A DNA stretch of 64,000 bases from Flavobacterium macacae. GTDB lineage: Bacteria > Bacteroidota > Bacteroidia > Flavobacteriales > Flavobacteriaceae. Location: positions 1 to 64,000 of the forward strand of contig NZ_RQVR01000011.1 in the NCBI RefSeq assembly GCF_003865365.1, written 5' to 3'. Of the stretch, positions 27,589 to 36,590 are shown piece after piece. How positions within the stretch are numbered: the stretch's first letter is position 1; every line of letters begins with the position of its first letter. The notes under the pieces were generated by a model. The model was not told the DNA's origin and ran no database searches. It saw only the letters and a program-made list of their open reading frames with translations. The translations under genes were made by a program, and so were the position numbers.

Positions 27589-28482
27589 ATGAAAAAAGTT
27601 TTTTTCTTTCTAGCAGTAGCTGGAACAACTTTCGTTACATCTTGTAATAGCGACGATGATAATGGAACAACTACACCAGTAGCTCCTGTTGCTACATCAA
27701 TCGTTCTGACTTCAGATGTTGAAACCGTTGAAGTAGGTGGTGCATTTACATTTACAGTTACAGATGATTTAGCTGCTGATGTAACTTCTACATCCACATT
27801 TCTTGTAAATAATGTTGCTATTGAAAGCAATGTATTTACTTCAACTGAAGCGGGTACTTTTACAGTAAAAGCTCAAAATGGTACTTTAGAAAGTGCTCCG
27901 GTAACTGTTACAGTTACTGCGCCAGCTATTGTTGAAGCTGACAATTCAATTGTTGTCGATGGTGTTAATTATGTTACCGATAAATCGATTTTGTACTATT
28001 TAGGCACTGAAGGTAATATCAATTACTGGGCTGTAAATGCTTATAATCAAGTTGGAACGGGTGCTGCTGCTACTTATCCAAATGACGTATTTATTTATAT
28101 CACATCTGCTCAAGTAAGTACAACAACTTTAGAATTGCCAACTATTACAACTTATACAAAAGGTGTTGAAACTGCAGTAAACAACATATTTGATGTTGAA
28201 TTGATTCTTAATAGCGAAGATTATGCTTTATTTACAGATGTAAATACAGTAAACTTTAATTTAACAGCAATTACAGCAACTTCAACTGTTCAAAACTGGT
28301 CATTTAATTACGCTTCAACATTAAATGACGGAACAGTAATCAGTGGGGATTTTGAAGGAGATTTCGGATTTTCTGATGAAACTGCTACAGGAAAATTAGC
28401 TGTTGGGAAAAATGCTAAAATTGTAAAAACAACTAAAGCTGAAGCTTTGGCAAAAGGAAAATCAATTGTAGGTAAAAAATAG
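27589..28482 (+). CDS. Surface lipoprotein with Ig-like domain
   Basis: The 297-residue product has a signal peptide with lipobox TSC followed by an acidic NSDDDNG stretch; in flavobacteria Asp/Ser after the Cys resembles the export signal for surface-exposed lipoproteins. A Big-like Ig domain (about 40-115, VEVGGAFTFTV and APVTVTV) is followed by a Thr-rich beta domain of unknown type. The longer frame (27544) adds residues before the signal peptide, so the start is put at 27589. Monocistronic, with its own promoter and terminator. Function unknown, possibly adhesion. Confidence 0.75.
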   Translation: MKKVFFFLAVAGTTFVTSCNSDDDNGTTTPVAPVATSIVLTSDVETVEVGGAFTFTVTDDLAADVTSTSTFLVNNVAIESNVFTSTEAGTFTVKAQNGTLESAPVTVTVTAPAIVEADNSIVVDGVNYVTDKSILYYLGTEGNINYWAVNAYNQVGTGAAATYPNDVFIYITSAQVSTTTLELPTITTYTKGVETAVNNIFDVELILNSEDYALFTDVNTVNFNLTAITATSTVQNWSFNYASTLNDGTVISGDFEGDFGFSDETATGKLAVGKNAKIVKTTKAEALAKGKSIVGKK

Positions 28483-28505
28483 TTTATTACTTTAATTTGA
28501 GAATA

Positions 28506-28533
28506 AAAAGCTGTCTTCGGACAGCTTTTTTTT
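28506..28533 (+). terminator. Rho-independent terminator
   Basis: AAAGCTGTC-TTCG-GACAGCTTT is an excellent UUCG-loop hairpin with a following T run, ending the lipoprotein gene. Confidence 0.93.
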
Positions 28534-28701
28534 TGATTTTATATTCAAAACCACTAAAATTATAATTAAAGTAGTAGAATGATTCATATAAATTAGTTTT
28601 TTTTTTAAAAGAACATTGGTTTACACTTGCTTAAAAATAAATGAGCTGTTTTTACATAAATTAACTAAGCATAAAGTCTCTAAATTATATTACGTAAATA
28701 A

Positions 28702-28735
28702 AAAAAGCCACAAAAGTAAAGTTGTGGCTTTTTTA
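28702..28735 (-). terminator. Terminator of the DUF4136 gene
   Basis: AAAGCCACAA and TTGTGGCTTT form a 10-bp stem with an 8-base loop, with A and T runs on both sides. It is placed to end the minus-strand gene at 28753. Confidence 0.82.
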
Positions 28736-28752
28736 AGATAAGTTCGTGAAAA

Positions 28753-29289
28753 TTATTTTTTCTCTGGCGGATATTTTGCCAATATTTTTTGAACAAATTC
28801 CTGAATTCGCTCGTCTTTTTTGTCGATGTTTTGATTCAGAATACCAATACCTTCCCCTTGCCAAATCAATTCTTTCTTTTTGGCATCAATTAAATCAATG
28901 TAGAGCATTCCTTGTGTTGATGTAGACACAGATGTGCTTCGTCCGCCCCAAATGTATGGATTCCAACCCCATCCCCAGCCATAACCCCATCCGGCGTTAA
29001 ATTGGTTCACGTCAACTTGCTGTCTTGATTTGGTGAAAATATTGATTAATAAATCAGGATTTTCACTTTTGGTAAATCCTTTTGAAGCCAACTCGGTATC
29101 AATTGCAGTTAAAATTCTTCTTTTATCTAAATCAGAAATCTCCACTTTGTCAATGCCAGACTTAAAAAAAGCATAGGTTTTGTATTGATTAAAATCAGCA
29201 TTTTTATCATAATCAGAAGCTACTCTCACTGATGAACAAGAGGTCAAAACAAGGAGTAAAAACACAGGTAAAATTTGAATAGTTTTCAT
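28753..29289 (-). CDS. DUF4136 domain lipoprotein
   Basis: The 178-residue product has a signal peptide with lipobox TSC (about Cys18) and a DUF4136 domain: DYDKNADFNQYKTYAFF at the front and MLYIDLIDAKKKELIWQGEG at the back. A Gly/Trp-rich loop in the middle (GWGYGWGWGWNPYIWGG) is typical. Members are outer-membrane-associated lipoproteins of unknown role. A 56-residue membrane protein gene lies upstream on the same strand. Confidence 0.9.
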   Translation of the reverse strand: MKTIQILPVFLLLVLTSCSSVRVASDYDKNADFNQYKTYAFFKSGIDKVEISDLDKRRILTAIDTELASKGFTKSENPDLLINIFTKSRQQVDVNQFNAGWGYGWGWGWNPYIWGGRSTSVSTSTQGMLYIDLIDAKKKELIWQGEGIGILNQNIDKKDERIQEFVQKILAKYPPEKK

Positions 29290-29319
29290 AATGAATTTTT
29301 TAAAAGTAATAAGCTAATA

Positions 29320-29490
29320 TTAAAAGCGCTTGTTTTTCTTGTCTTTAAAGCTTTTCACAGCACCGATAATATTAAACACCGCGGCTATAAAAAGCAGAGC
29401 CAGTTTTAAATAAAGATGTTCTGAAAAAAGACCTAAAATAAAAAAGCTAAGTCCAATAATTAGGAATGATATACTGTTAAATTTTGACAT
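29320..29490 (-). CDS. 56-residue two-helix membrane protein
   Basis: A short frame of 57 codons from ATG 29490 to TAA 29320 encodes MSKFNSISFLIIGLSFFILG and a second hydrophobic segment IAAVFNIIGAV, ending with a basic KSFKDKKNKRF tail. Two transmembrane segments plus positive-inside ends argue for a real protein. It lies 14 bases after the hutU stop and 30 before the DUF4136 start, all on the minus strand, so it may be co-transcribed. Confidence 0.55.
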   Translation of the reverse strand: MSKFNSISFLIIGLSFFILGLFSEHLYLKLALLFIAAVFNIIGAVKSFKDKKNKRF

Positions 29491-29504
29491 ACTTGAAAGA
29501 AATA

Positions 29505-31487
29505 TTAAAAATTCAAAAGCGCATCGTCCACTTTATTAGGGATGGTAACTTTTAATAAAGGTTGCGTTTCCATGGCTCTTTTTATTGCAAAAATAGCTTC
29601 GTCGTTTCTCGCCCAGCTTCTTCTTGAAATTCCGTTGTTCACATCCCAGAAAAGCATTGATTGTAAGCGTCTTGAGGCCTCTTCAGAGCCATCAAGAACC
29701 ATGCCAAAGCCACCGTTAATAACCTCGCCCCAACCAACCCCACCGCCATTGTGAATGGAAACCCAAGTAGCGCCTCTGAAACTGTCGCCAATCACGTTTT
29801 GAATAGCCATATCAGCGGTAAATTTTGACCCGTCGTAAATGTTTGAAGTTTCACGGTAAGGTGAATCTGTTCCCGAAACATCGTGGTGATCACGCCCTAA
29901 AATCACATATCCAATTTCGCCTTTGGCAATCGCTTGATTGAATGCTTCGGCGATTTTGATTCTTCCTTCCGCATCCGCGTATAAAATTCGGGCTTGCGAG
30001 CCGACAACCAATTTATTTTCTTGAGCGCCTTTGATCCATTGGATATTATCCTGCATTTGCTGTTGGATTTCTGGCGGAGAGGTTTTGGCTAATTCTTCTA
30101 AAACAGCTGAAGCAATCGCATCCGTTTTAGCTAAATCTTCAGGTTTTCCAGAAGCACAAACCCATCGAAAAGGCCCAAAACCATAGTCAAAACACATGGG
30201 TCCCATTATATCTTGCACATAACTCGGATACTTGAAATCAATTCCGTTTGGTGCAAAAACATCGGCTCCCGCACGAGAAGCTTCTAATAAAAAAGCATTG
30301 CCATAATCAAAGAAATACGTTCCTTTTGCGGTATGTTTGTTAATTGCATCGGCGTGACGGCGTAATGTTTTTTGAACTTCAGTTTTAAATTTTTCAGGAT
30401 TATTCGCCATCATTTCGTTCGATTCCTCAAAAGAATATCCAGTCGGATAATAGCCACCAGCCCACGGATTGTGAAGCGAAGTTTGGTCGGAACCCAAATC
30501 AATATGCAGGTTTTCTTGGTCAAAACGTTCCCAAACATCGACCACATTTCCTAGATACGCAATCGAAATCACTTCTTTATTTTCTAATGCTTTTTTGACC
30601 CTTGGAACCAAATCTTCAATATTTGAAACAATTTCATTCACCCAGCCTTGAGAATGGCGGATCTTGGTAATTTTTGGATTTACTTCGGCACAGACGGTCA
30701 CGCATCCGGCAATGTTTCCAGCTTTTGGCTGTGCACCAGACATTCCTCCTAAACCAGAAGTCACAAATAATCCACCAGAAGGGGATTTTTTTATTTTTCT
30801 AAATCCGTTTAAAACGGTAATCGTGGTTCCGTGCACGATTCCTTGCGGACCGATATACATATAACTTCCCGCCGTCATTTGTCCGTATTGCGAAACTCCC
30901 AAAGCATTGAATTTTTCCCAATCATCCGGTTTTGAATAGTTCGGGATCACCATTCCGTTCGTTACCACAACTCTTGGTGCTTCTTTATGCGAAGGAAATA
31001 ACCCCATCGGATGGCCCGAATACATCGTCAGAGTCTGCTCGTCAGTCATTTCAGAAAGGTATTTCATCGTCAATAAATACTGGGCCCAGTTTGAAAAAAC
31101 TGCACCGTTTCCTCCATAGGTTATTAACTCGTGCGGATGTTGTGCGACTGCATAATCCAAATTATTTTGGATCATCAGCATAATTGCTTTTGCCTGTTCT
31201 GATTTTCCAGGATATTCTTCAATAGGACGTGCATACATCTTATAATCCGGACGAAGACGGTACATATAAATTCTTCCGTAGGTATTTAATTCTTCTAGAA
31301 ATTCTTGTATCAAAACCGCATGGTCTTTCGGTTCAAAATAACGCAACGCATTTCTTAAAGCTAATTTTTTCTCATCGTCAGAAAGAATTTCTTTTCGCTT
31401 CGGAGCGTGATTTATATTTGTTTCGTAGGGTTTTGGTTCTGGCAGAATTGTGGGAATTCCTTGTTGTATTTGTTCTTTGAAAGTCAT
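29505..31487 (-). CDS. hutU: Urocanate hydratase
   Basis: The 660-residue enzyme converts urocanate to imidazolonepropionate with tightly bound NAD+, the second step of histidine degradation. The NAD region shows GLGGMSGAQPKAGNIAGC. The conserved YGGNGAVFSNWAQY, MCFDYGFGPFRWVCASG and GGGVGWGEVINGG blocks are present. It is about 100 residues longer than proteobacterial HutU, the usual Bacteroidota length. hutH, hutI and hutG are not in the window, so the pathway genes are scattered. Upstream lies an AACTTAGC-type repeat stretch (see findings). Confidence 0.96.
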   Translation of the reverse strand: MTFKEQIQQGIPTILPEPKPYETNINHAPKRKEILSDDEKKLALRNALRYFEPKDHAVLIQEFLEELNTYGRIYMYRLRPDYKMYARPIEEYPGKSEQAKAIMLMIQNNLDYAVAQHPHELITYGGNGAVFSNWAQYLLTMKYLSEMTDEQTLTMYSGHPMGLFPSHKEAPRVVVTNGMVIPNYSKPDDWEKFNALGVSQYGQMTAGSYMYIGPQGIVHGTTITVLNGFRKIKKSPSGGLFVTSGLGGMSGAQPKAGNIAGCVTVCAEVNPKITKIRHSQGWVNEIVSNIEDLVPRVKKALENKEVISIAYLGNVVDVWERFDQENLHIDLGSDQTSLHNPWAGGYYPTGYSFEESNEMMANNPEKFKTEVQKTLRRHADAINKHTAKGTYFFDYGNAFLLEASRAGADVFAPNGIDFKYPSYVQDIMGPMCFDYGFGPFRWVCASGKPEDLAKTDAIASAVLEELAKTSPPEIQQQMQDNIQWIKGAQENKLVVGSQARILYADAEGRIKIAEAFNQAIAKGEIGYVILGRDHHDVSGTDSPYRETSNIYDGSKFTADMAIQNVIGDSFRGATWVSIHNGGGVGWGEVINGGFGMVLDGSEEASRRLQSMLFWDVNNGISRRSWARNDEAIFAIKRAMETQPLLKVTIPNKVDDALLNF

Positions 31488-31603
31488 TTTTTAAAGTTGC
31501 TAAGTTTCAGAGTCGCTAAGTTGCGAAGTCTGAAATTCATTATATTTTAAAGTTTGTTGGTCTAAATTATCTCATTTTCGAATTATCTAATTGATAAGTT
31601 CGC

Positions 31604-31789
31604 TTATTTTTTATTCGTTCCGGTTTTTTTATCAAATCCGTACGGACAATGGCGACAGCCACTTTTACAGCAATAACCGCGTTTCAAATGGTGTTTTTCG
31701 GTAAAGCATTTGTATCCTTCGGGAGTATAATAAAAATCTTCGCCTTCTTTTAATTTATTTTCATTATTTTGCTCATTCATAGTAGACAA
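31604..31789 (-). CDS. DUF5522 small Cys-rich protein
   Basis: The 61-residue product ends in the DUF5522 signature HHLKRGYCCKSGCRHCPYGF, with Cys-Cys, Cys and His-Cys ligands that could hold zinc or an iron-sulfur cluster. It is a cytosolic orphan family found in Bacteroidota; function unknown. An alternative start 3 codons in (MNEQNNEN) is equally possible. It lies between hutU and the HEKIH membrane protein, with no clear partner. Confidence 0.85.
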   Translation of the reverse strand: MSTMNEQNNENKLKEGEDFYYTPEGYKCFTEKHHLKRGYCCKSGCRHCPYGFDKKTGTNKK

Positions 31790-31896
31790 ACTTCAGATAA
31801 ATTTAATTTTCCCAAAAATAATTAAATTTATCCGAGGTTCTTCTTTCCTTGGGCAAAAATAAAAACTCAGAGAAAAAAATATAAACTTTATAATTA

Positions 31897-32223
31897 ATGT
31901 TTCTAATCGTTTCCAAATATTTAATTCCAAAAGGTTTTCGCGGACTGACGCTTTTTCCTTTTGTAATTCTTCGGGATTTTTTAGACAAAGAAAATAAAGT
32001 GCTTTTAAACCACGAAAAAATCCACATTCGCCAGCAGTTAGAGCTTTTGATTTTGCCGTTTTTCTTGCTTTATTTTTTAGAATATTTGATTCGGTTGCTT
32101 CAATTTAAAGATCGAAACAAAGCCTACAGAAATATCAGTTTTGAAAGAGAATCCTATCAAAACGAAAGCAATTTAGATTACTTAAAAACGCGTTCCTTTT
32201 GGAAATTTAGAAAATACATTTAA
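31897..32223 (+). CDS. Small membrane protein with an HExxH motif
   Basis: The 108-residue product carries NHEKIHIRQQLELL directly before a hydrophobic helix (about 50-66). HEKIH is the zinc-protease HExxH pattern, as in M48/M56 membrane peptidases, but there is no third ligand or full domain, so peptidase activity is unproven. The N-terminal half has IPKGFRGLTLFPFVILR. It ends 6 bases before the TTG start of the next gene, so both are probably co-transcribed. I know similar short proteins in flavobacteria but not a function. Confidence 0.65.
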   Translation: MFLIVSKYLIPKGFRGLTLFPFVILRDFLDKENKVLLNHEKIHIRQQLELLILPFFLLYFLEYLIRLLQFKDRNKAYRNISFERESYQNESNLDYLKTRSFWKFRKYI

Positions 32224-32229
32224 AATATT

Positions 32230-33132
32230 TTGGAAATCCCTACACACTATCTTCCCGTTCAAAAAAACGGAATAACTGTCGCCATTCGCCGTGAAGACTT
32301 GATTCATCCCTTTGTTTCTGGAAACAAATTCAGAAAATTAAAATACAATTTGCTTCAAGCAAAAGAAGAAAATCACAAAACCTTACTGACTTTTGGAGGT
32401 GCTTTTTCAAACCATATAGCTTCTGTCGCTTTTGCTGGAAAAGAACATAATTTCAAGACAATCGGAATCATTCGTGGTGAGGAGCTACGAGAAAAAATCT
32501 TAGAAAATCCTACACTGAAATTCGCACAAGAAAACGGAATGCAGTTTGAATTTGTTTCCAGAAGCGATTATTCCAATAAAGAAAATCCTGAATTTTTAGA
32601 AAAATTAAAACAGAAATTCGCAGACTTTTATTTGATTCCAGAAGGGGGCACCAACGAACTTGCCGTCAAAGGTTGTAAGGAGATTTTAAACCATAAAGAT
32701 TCGCAGTTTGATTACATCTGTTGTGCGGTTGGAACCGGCGGTACCATTTCTGGATTGATTAATTCGGCCTTGCCACATCAAAAAGTTTTGGGATTTCCAG
32801 CGTTAAAAGGTGACTTCTTGCGAGAAGAAATTTGTATGTTTGCAAAAACCGATAATTGGCAACTGATTAAAGATTACCATTTTGGAGGTTATGGAAAAAT
32901 AAATCTGGAGCTGGTAAATTTCATAAATAATTTCAGCGAAAGTAATAAAATCCCGCTAGACCCCGTTTATACAAGCAAGATGGTCTTTGGAATTTACGAT
33001 TTGATCGATAAGAATTATTTTCCATCCCATTCAAAAATTTTGCTCATTCACACCGGCGGACTGCAGGGAATTCAAGGAATGAATCAATTATTAGAGAAAA
33101 AACAATTACCCAAAATAATCACAAATGTTTAA
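32230..33132 (+). CDS. PLP-dependent ACC deaminase / D-cysteine desulfhydrase family enzyme
   Basis: The 300-residue protein is a fold-type II PLP enzyme: RREDLIHPFVSGNKFRKLKYN contains the PLP Lys, followed by LLTFGGAFSNHIASVAFAG, PEGGTNELAVKGC and GTGGTISGL. The family includes 1-aminocyclopropane-1-carboxylate deaminase and D-cysteine desulfhydrase, and the sequence alone does not separate these. The start is TTG at 32230, 6 bases after the preceding stop, a spacing consistent with coupling. It overlaps the following lipoprotein gene by 8 bases. No ethylene-related genes are nearby. Confidence 0.87.
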   Translation: MEIPTHYLPVQKNGITVAIRREDLIHPFVSGNKFRKLKYNLLQAKEENHKTLLTFGGAFSNHIASVAFAGKEHNFKTIGIIRGEELREKILENPTLKFAQENGMQFEFVSRSDYSNKENPEFLEKLKQKFADFYLIPEGGTNELAVKGCKEILNHKDSQFDYICCAVGTGGTISGLINSALPHQKVLGFPALKGDFLREEICMFAKTDNWQLIKDYHFGGYGKINLELVNFINNFSESNKIPLDPVYTSKMVFGIYDLIDKNYFPSHSKILLIHTGGLQGIQGMNQLLEKKQLPKIITNV

Positions 33133-33991
33133 AAAAGTCTTATTTCTTTTGGCAATTGCAACCTTAGTAAGTTGCGGTTCTTCGAAGTCATCAAAATCAA
33201 AAAAAACAGCTTATAAACCAAAGAGGACAGTTGTAACAAAGAAACCAACGGCAACAAGAACTACTTCTTCAGCTTCGGCATCAAATAGAAATACCGAGGT
33301 GATCGAGTCTACTTCAAGAACGGTAGTGTATAGCGATGTGGTGAATAATTATGTAGGTCAATTTAAAGACATTGCAAAGTCAAATATGAAAGAATACGGC
33401 ATTCCGGCCAGTATCATTTTGGCGCAAGGCATCTTAGAATCGGGTGCTGGTGCGGGAACTTTAAGTAAAAATTCAAACAATCATTTCGGTATCAAATGCC
33501 ACACGGGTTGGACCGGAGAAAGCGTTCGCCACGATGACGACGCCGCTCAAGAATGTTTCAGAAAATACAAAGACCCGGCAGAATCGTATCGCGATCATGC
33601 TGAGTTTTTAACAGGAAGAAGCCGTTATGCCAGTCTTTTTAAACTTGAAAAAGGCGATTATGAAGCTTGGGCAAAAGGACTAAAAGCCGCAGGTTATGCT
33701 ACCGACCCCAAATATCCGGACAAGTTGATCAGTTATATTGAACGTTACAATTTGCACCAATATGACGCTGAGGTTCTCGGAAAAGATTTTACGCCCTTTA
33801 CAAGAAACCAACCGGTTGCTTCAAAACCAAAACCACCTAAAAATTCAGGCGAAGGCTATTACGAAGTAACAAAAGGAGATACTTTGTATTCCATCTCAAA
33901 ACGTTTTGGCACCACCGTTGACGAATTAAGAAGATTAAACGACATGTCAGACAATGCCATTTCCATAGGGCAATCCATCAAAATAAAATAA
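33125..33991 (+). CDS. Glucosaminidase-LysM lipoprotein
   Basis: The 288-residue product has a lipoprotein signal (lipobox VSC, about Cys17) and a Ser/Lys/Thr-rich linker. A glucosaminidase domain (about 78-210) follows, with SIILAQGILESGAGAGTLSKNSNNHFGIKCH and the conserved Glu in ILESG. A C-terminal LysM repeat (about 241-286, YEVTKGDTLYSISKRFGTT) binds peptidoglycan. It should cut glycan strands at the cell envelope, as FlgJ/Auto-type enzymes do. It shares a transcript with the two preceding genes (8-base overlap); a terminator follows. Confidence 0.92.
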   Translation: MFKKVLFLLAIATLVSCGSSKSSKSKKTAYKPKRTVVTKKPTATRTTSSASASNRNTEVIESTSRTVVYSDVVNNYVGQFKDIAKSNMKEYGIPASIILAQGILESGAGAGTLSKNSNNHFGIKCHTGWTGESVRHDDDAAQECFRKYKDPAESYRDHAEFLTGRSRYASLFKLEKGDYEAWAKGLKAAGYATDPKYPDKLISYIERYNLHQYDAEVLGKDFTPFTRNQPVASKPKPPKNSGEGYYEVTKGDTLYSISKRFGTTVDELRRLNDMSDNAISIGQSIKIK

Positions 33992-33997
33992 GCATAC

Positions 33998-34033
33998 AGC
34001 CTAATTGTTCCAATTCGATTAGGCTTTTTTTTT
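33998..34033 (+). terminator. Rho-independent terminator
   Basis: AGCCTAAT and ATTAGGCT form an 8-bp stem with a 12-base loop, followed by nine T. It ends the HExxH-ACC deaminase-glucosaminidase operon. Confidence 0.85.
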
Positions 34034-34145
34034 GCAGAAGCGAAAGCTCCGGCATTTTCAGCTGTCCCTTTTCCCGCTTTCTGCAGTAGTTTTTCTCCGG
34101 AGAAAAATCCGGAAAAAAAAGCTGCTGCCGCCAATCGGGGCTATG
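34034..34145 (+). repeat. Dispersed intergenic repeat, copy R2
   Basis: It starts with a GCAGAAGCGAAAGCTCCGG end (like R1 and R4) and finishes CCAATCGGGGCTATGGG. In between are CAGCTGTCCC, CCCGCTTTCTGCAG and a hairpin of TTTTTCTCCGG against CCGGA-type arms. Its reverse complement has the module order of R5 (43439-43560). Non-coding. Confidence 0.65.
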
Positions 34146-34225
34146 GGAGAAAGTATTTTAATTTTTGGAATCTTCGTCTCTCCAAACTAATCTGCAAAAC
34201 ACTATCGCAAAAGCATTCAACTTTG

Positions 34226-34233
34226 TAACTTTG
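34226..34233 (+). promoter_or_regulatory. -7 promoter element TAACTTTG of hemL
   Basis: An exact TAnnTTTG match 27 bases before ATG 34262, within a run of ACTTTG-type repeats. Confidence 0.55.
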
Positions 34234-34261
34234 CGCCTTTGCACCTTCAAAAATAAAAACT

Positions 34262-35548
34262 ATGTTATATCAAAGAAGCAGTCAGCTTTTTGCCGAAGCT
34301 GAAAAAGTAATTCCAGGCGGCGTAAACTCACCAGTTCGTGCATTTAAAGCCGTTGGAGGAACACCAATATTTGTCAAATCGGCCAAAGGAGCGTATCTTT
34401 TTGACGAAGACGGAAACAAATTAATCGATTATATCAATTCTTGGGGCCCGATGATTTTAGGCCACGCTTTTGAACCGGTGGTTGATGCCGTAATCGAGAG
34501 GGCCAAATTGGGAACTTCCTTCGGAATGCCCACCGCTTTAGAAACTGAAATTGCAGCATTGGCGGTTTCAATGGTTCCAAATATTGATAAAATTCGTTTC
34601 GTTAACTCCGGAACAGAAGCGTGCATGAGCGCCATTCGTTTGGCAAGAGGATTTACAAAAAGAGATAAGATTATCAAATTTGCAGGTTGCTACCACGGCC
34701 ATTCCGATTCGTTTTTGATCCAAGCGGGTAGTGGAGCTATCACCTTTGGTGCGCCAAACAGCCCAGGAGTGACACAAGGAACCGCAAAAGATACATTGCT
34801 TGCAAAATACAACGATATCGAAAATGTAAAAGCAGTATTTGAAGCCAATAAAAATGAAATTGCAGCCATTATTATCGAACCGGTGGCAGGAAACATGGGA
34901 TGTATTCCGCCAAGTAAAGGTTTTTTAGAGGCAATACGGACGCTTTGCGATGAAAGCGGAACTTTGTTCATCTTTGATGAGGTGATGACCGGATTTCGCC
35001 TTGCAAAAGGCGGTGCTCAAGAATTGTTTAATATCAAGGCCGACATCGTGACTTTCGGAAAAGTAATCGGTGGTGGCCTGCCAGTCGGAGCTTTTGCAGC
35101 AAGAAATGAGATTATGAATTATCTGGCACCGCTTGGCCCGGTTTATCAAGCCGGAACTTTATCTGGAAACCCATTAGCGATGGCTGCCGGACTTGAAATG
35201 CTGAAAGCTTTAAATGCTGACGCTCAGATTTTTGAAAGATTAGAGCAAAAAACAGCGTATCTTGAAAAAGGAATTGCAGAAAAACTAACCGCTAACAAGG
35301 TGAAGTTTACCATAAATCGCGTTGGTTCAATGATTTCGGTACATTTTGATGAAGCGCCAGTAACTGATTTTCAATCAGCTTCAAGAGGCGATAATGAAAC
35401 CTTCAAAAAATTCTTTCATGGATTATTGCAAGAAGGAATATATATCGCGCCATCGGCTTATGAGACATGGTTCATCACCGATGCATTGACTTATGAAGAT
35501 TTAGATTTTACCATAAATGCTGTGGACAAAATAGCAAAGCAGTTGTAA
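34262..35548 (+). CDS. hemL: Glutamate-1-semialdehyde 2,1-aminomutase
   Basis: The 428-residue PLP enzyme makes 5-aminolevulinate from glutamate-1-semialdehyde in the C5 route to haem. Conserved blocks are [17 protein letters not shown] at the N-terminus, [33 protein letters not shown] and the PLP-Lys region [16 protein letters not shown]. Length matches the family (about 425-430). It stands alone with its own promoter and terminator. Haem supply is relevant to the di-haem enzyme encoded 2.5 kb downstream, but nothing shows co-regulation. Confidence 0.97.
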   Translation: MLYQRSSQLFAEAEKVIPGGVNSPVRAFKAVGGTPIFVKSAKGAYLFDEDGNKLIDYINSWGPMILGHAFEPVVDAVIERAKLGTSFGMPTALETEIAALAVSMVPNIDKIRFVNSGTEACMSAIRLARGFTKRDKIIKFAGCYHGHSDSFLIQAGSGAITFGAPNSPGVTQGTAKDTLLAKYNDIENVKAVFEANKNEIAAIIIEPVAGNMGCIPPSKGFLEAIRTLCDESGTLFIFDEVMTGFRLAKGGAQELFNIKADIVTFGKVIGGGLPVGAFAARNEIMNYLAPLGPVYQAGTLSGNPLAMAAGLEMLKALNADAQIFERLEQKTAYLEKGIAEKLTANKVKFTINRVGSMISVHFDEAPVTDFQSASRGDNETFKKFFHGLLQEGIYIAPSAYETWFITDALTYEDLDFTINAVDKIAKQL

Positions 35549-35551
35549 AAT

Positions 35552-35584
35552 AAAAAAGGCTTTCCAATCGGAAAGCCTTTTTTA
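35552..35584. terminator. Bidirectional terminator
   Basis: AAAAGGCTTTCC and GGAAAGCCTTTT flank a 4-base loop. It lies between convergent hemL and the small secreted protein gene at 35604. Confidence 0.88.
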
Positions 35585-35603
35585 TTTGTATTAAAATTTA
35601 CTT

Positions 35604-35930
35604 TTAATGTTGCGTCAATTGTTTTAATAATTCTGGATTTGCATCCACTTTAGCCATGTTTTCAGAAGATAAAGTAGCTCTCAGTTTTGCGTCAATTGAT
35701 TTTATTACCACTTTTTTTCTTTCTTCTGAAAGATTCGGAGTTGATAAAACTTCATGCTTTTTTGCAAAAAGTGCCGTAAGATTCGTCTGATCTTGTGCCG
35801 TTAATTTCACTGTTTTACCAAGTAAAGCAATGTCTGCTTTTGCAAGTTCATTTACATTTCCCTTATCTTGTGCTGAAACATTCATAGTAAAAGCAAAAAA
35901 CAAAGTCAAAAGAGCAAATATTTTTTTCAT
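35604..35930 (-). CDS. Small secreted helical protein, paralogue of 40142-40450
   Basis: The 108-residue product has a signal peptide ending in NVSAQ and a helical mature part with LSEERKKVVIKSIDAKLRATLS and NPELLKQLTQ. It resembles the product at 40142-40450 over its whole length (same MKKI-type signal, LSE-x(6)-K-x(3)-D/T-x-KL-x-A-x-L-x-S/P pattern), so the two are paralogues. The longer frame to 35960 adds residues before the signal peptide and is not used. Periplasmic; role unknown, perhaps a Spy/CpxP-like stress protein. Confidence 0.65.
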   Translation of the reverse strand: MKKIFALLTLFFAFTMNVSAQDKGNVNELAKADIALLGKTVKLTAQDQTNLTALFAKKHEVLSTPNLSEERKKVVIKSIDAKLRATLSSENMAKVDANPELLKQLTQH

Positions 35931-35989
35931 GATAGTTTGGTTTAGTTTATAGAATGTCAAATCTAAATCATTTTAACAATACTTCAAAA

Positions 35990-36481
35990 TTATTTTTTGT
36001 CAATCAAGCCTTTTTCACCATTAAACTTCTTTTTGTGAAATTTCTTTTTATCGCCTCTGTGATGTTTTTGCAATTTCATTTTTTCCCATTTTTCAAATTG
36101 TTCAGCATTTAAAATCTTTTTCACTCGGGCTTTCATGGCAATCTGTTCGTCGAGATTTTTATTTTGAAGAGCAAAACGTTCGTCAGATGTCAATTGTTTT
36201 TTAGTTTCTTTCGACGCTTTTCTCTCTGCCATTTTTGCTTCTCTTTTCGCAGATTCTTCTGAAATAATTTTTTCCATTTCCTTCTGTTGAGAAGTATTCA
36301 AATCTAATGCCAAAGTCATTTTTTTTAACTGTAATTGTTTTCTTTGCTCTGGCGTAAATTTTTCCATCTGAGGAACGTCGCCTCTTTCAGAACGTTGTGG
36401 TCTGTTTTCGCTAATCTTTTTTTCTTGTGCAAAAGATGAAAATCCGATCATCATAATTGCAATCATAAACATTTTTTTCAT
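35990..36481 (-). CDS. Spy/CpxP-like secreted helical protein (DUF4890 type)
   Basis: The 163-residue product has a signal peptide ending in SFAQ. A Lys/Glu/Gln-rich helical region follows with FTPEQRKQLQLKKMTLALDLNTSQQKEMEKI and VKKILNAEQFEKWEKMK, then a very basic His/Lys-rich tail. The repeated LT-x-EQ-x(2)-K and L-x-x-EQFEKW motifs fit Spy/CpxP/DUF4890 periplasmic proteins, which act in envelope stress or metal response. The frame to 36577 extends past the signal peptide, so the start is put at 36481. It is divergent from the MbnP gene set. Confidence 0.75.
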   Translation of the reverse strand: MKKMFMIAIMMIGFSSFAQEKKISENRPQRSERGDVPQMEKFTPEQRKQLQLKKMTLALDLNTSQQKEMEKIISEESAKREAKMAERKASKETKKQLTSDERFALQNKNLDEQIAMKARVKKILNAEQFEKWEKMKLQKHHRGDKKKFHKKKFNGEKGLIDKK

Positions 36482-36578
36482 AATCTTCTTTTTAATTTTT
36501 TTGTTTGCAGTTAAGACCGTCAAAAAAGAGAAAGGTTTAATTCTGATGAAAATTTTAGTTTTATTTATGATTGTCACT

Positions 36579-36586
36579 TACCTTTG
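36579..36586 (+). promoter_or_regulatory. -7 element TACCTTTG at the start of the MbnP locus
   Basis: An exact TAnnTTTG match 4 bases before the GTG at 36591. A transcript from here would have almost no leader, which rules out the upstream start codons of the longer frame. Confidence 0.65.
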
Positions 36587-36590
36587 CACC

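Noticed and set aside
33859..34134. Minus-strand frame of 91 residues over repeat R2
   Set aside because: It overlaps the LysM coding region, a terminator and a repeat; the translation is Ala/Lys-rich without homology.
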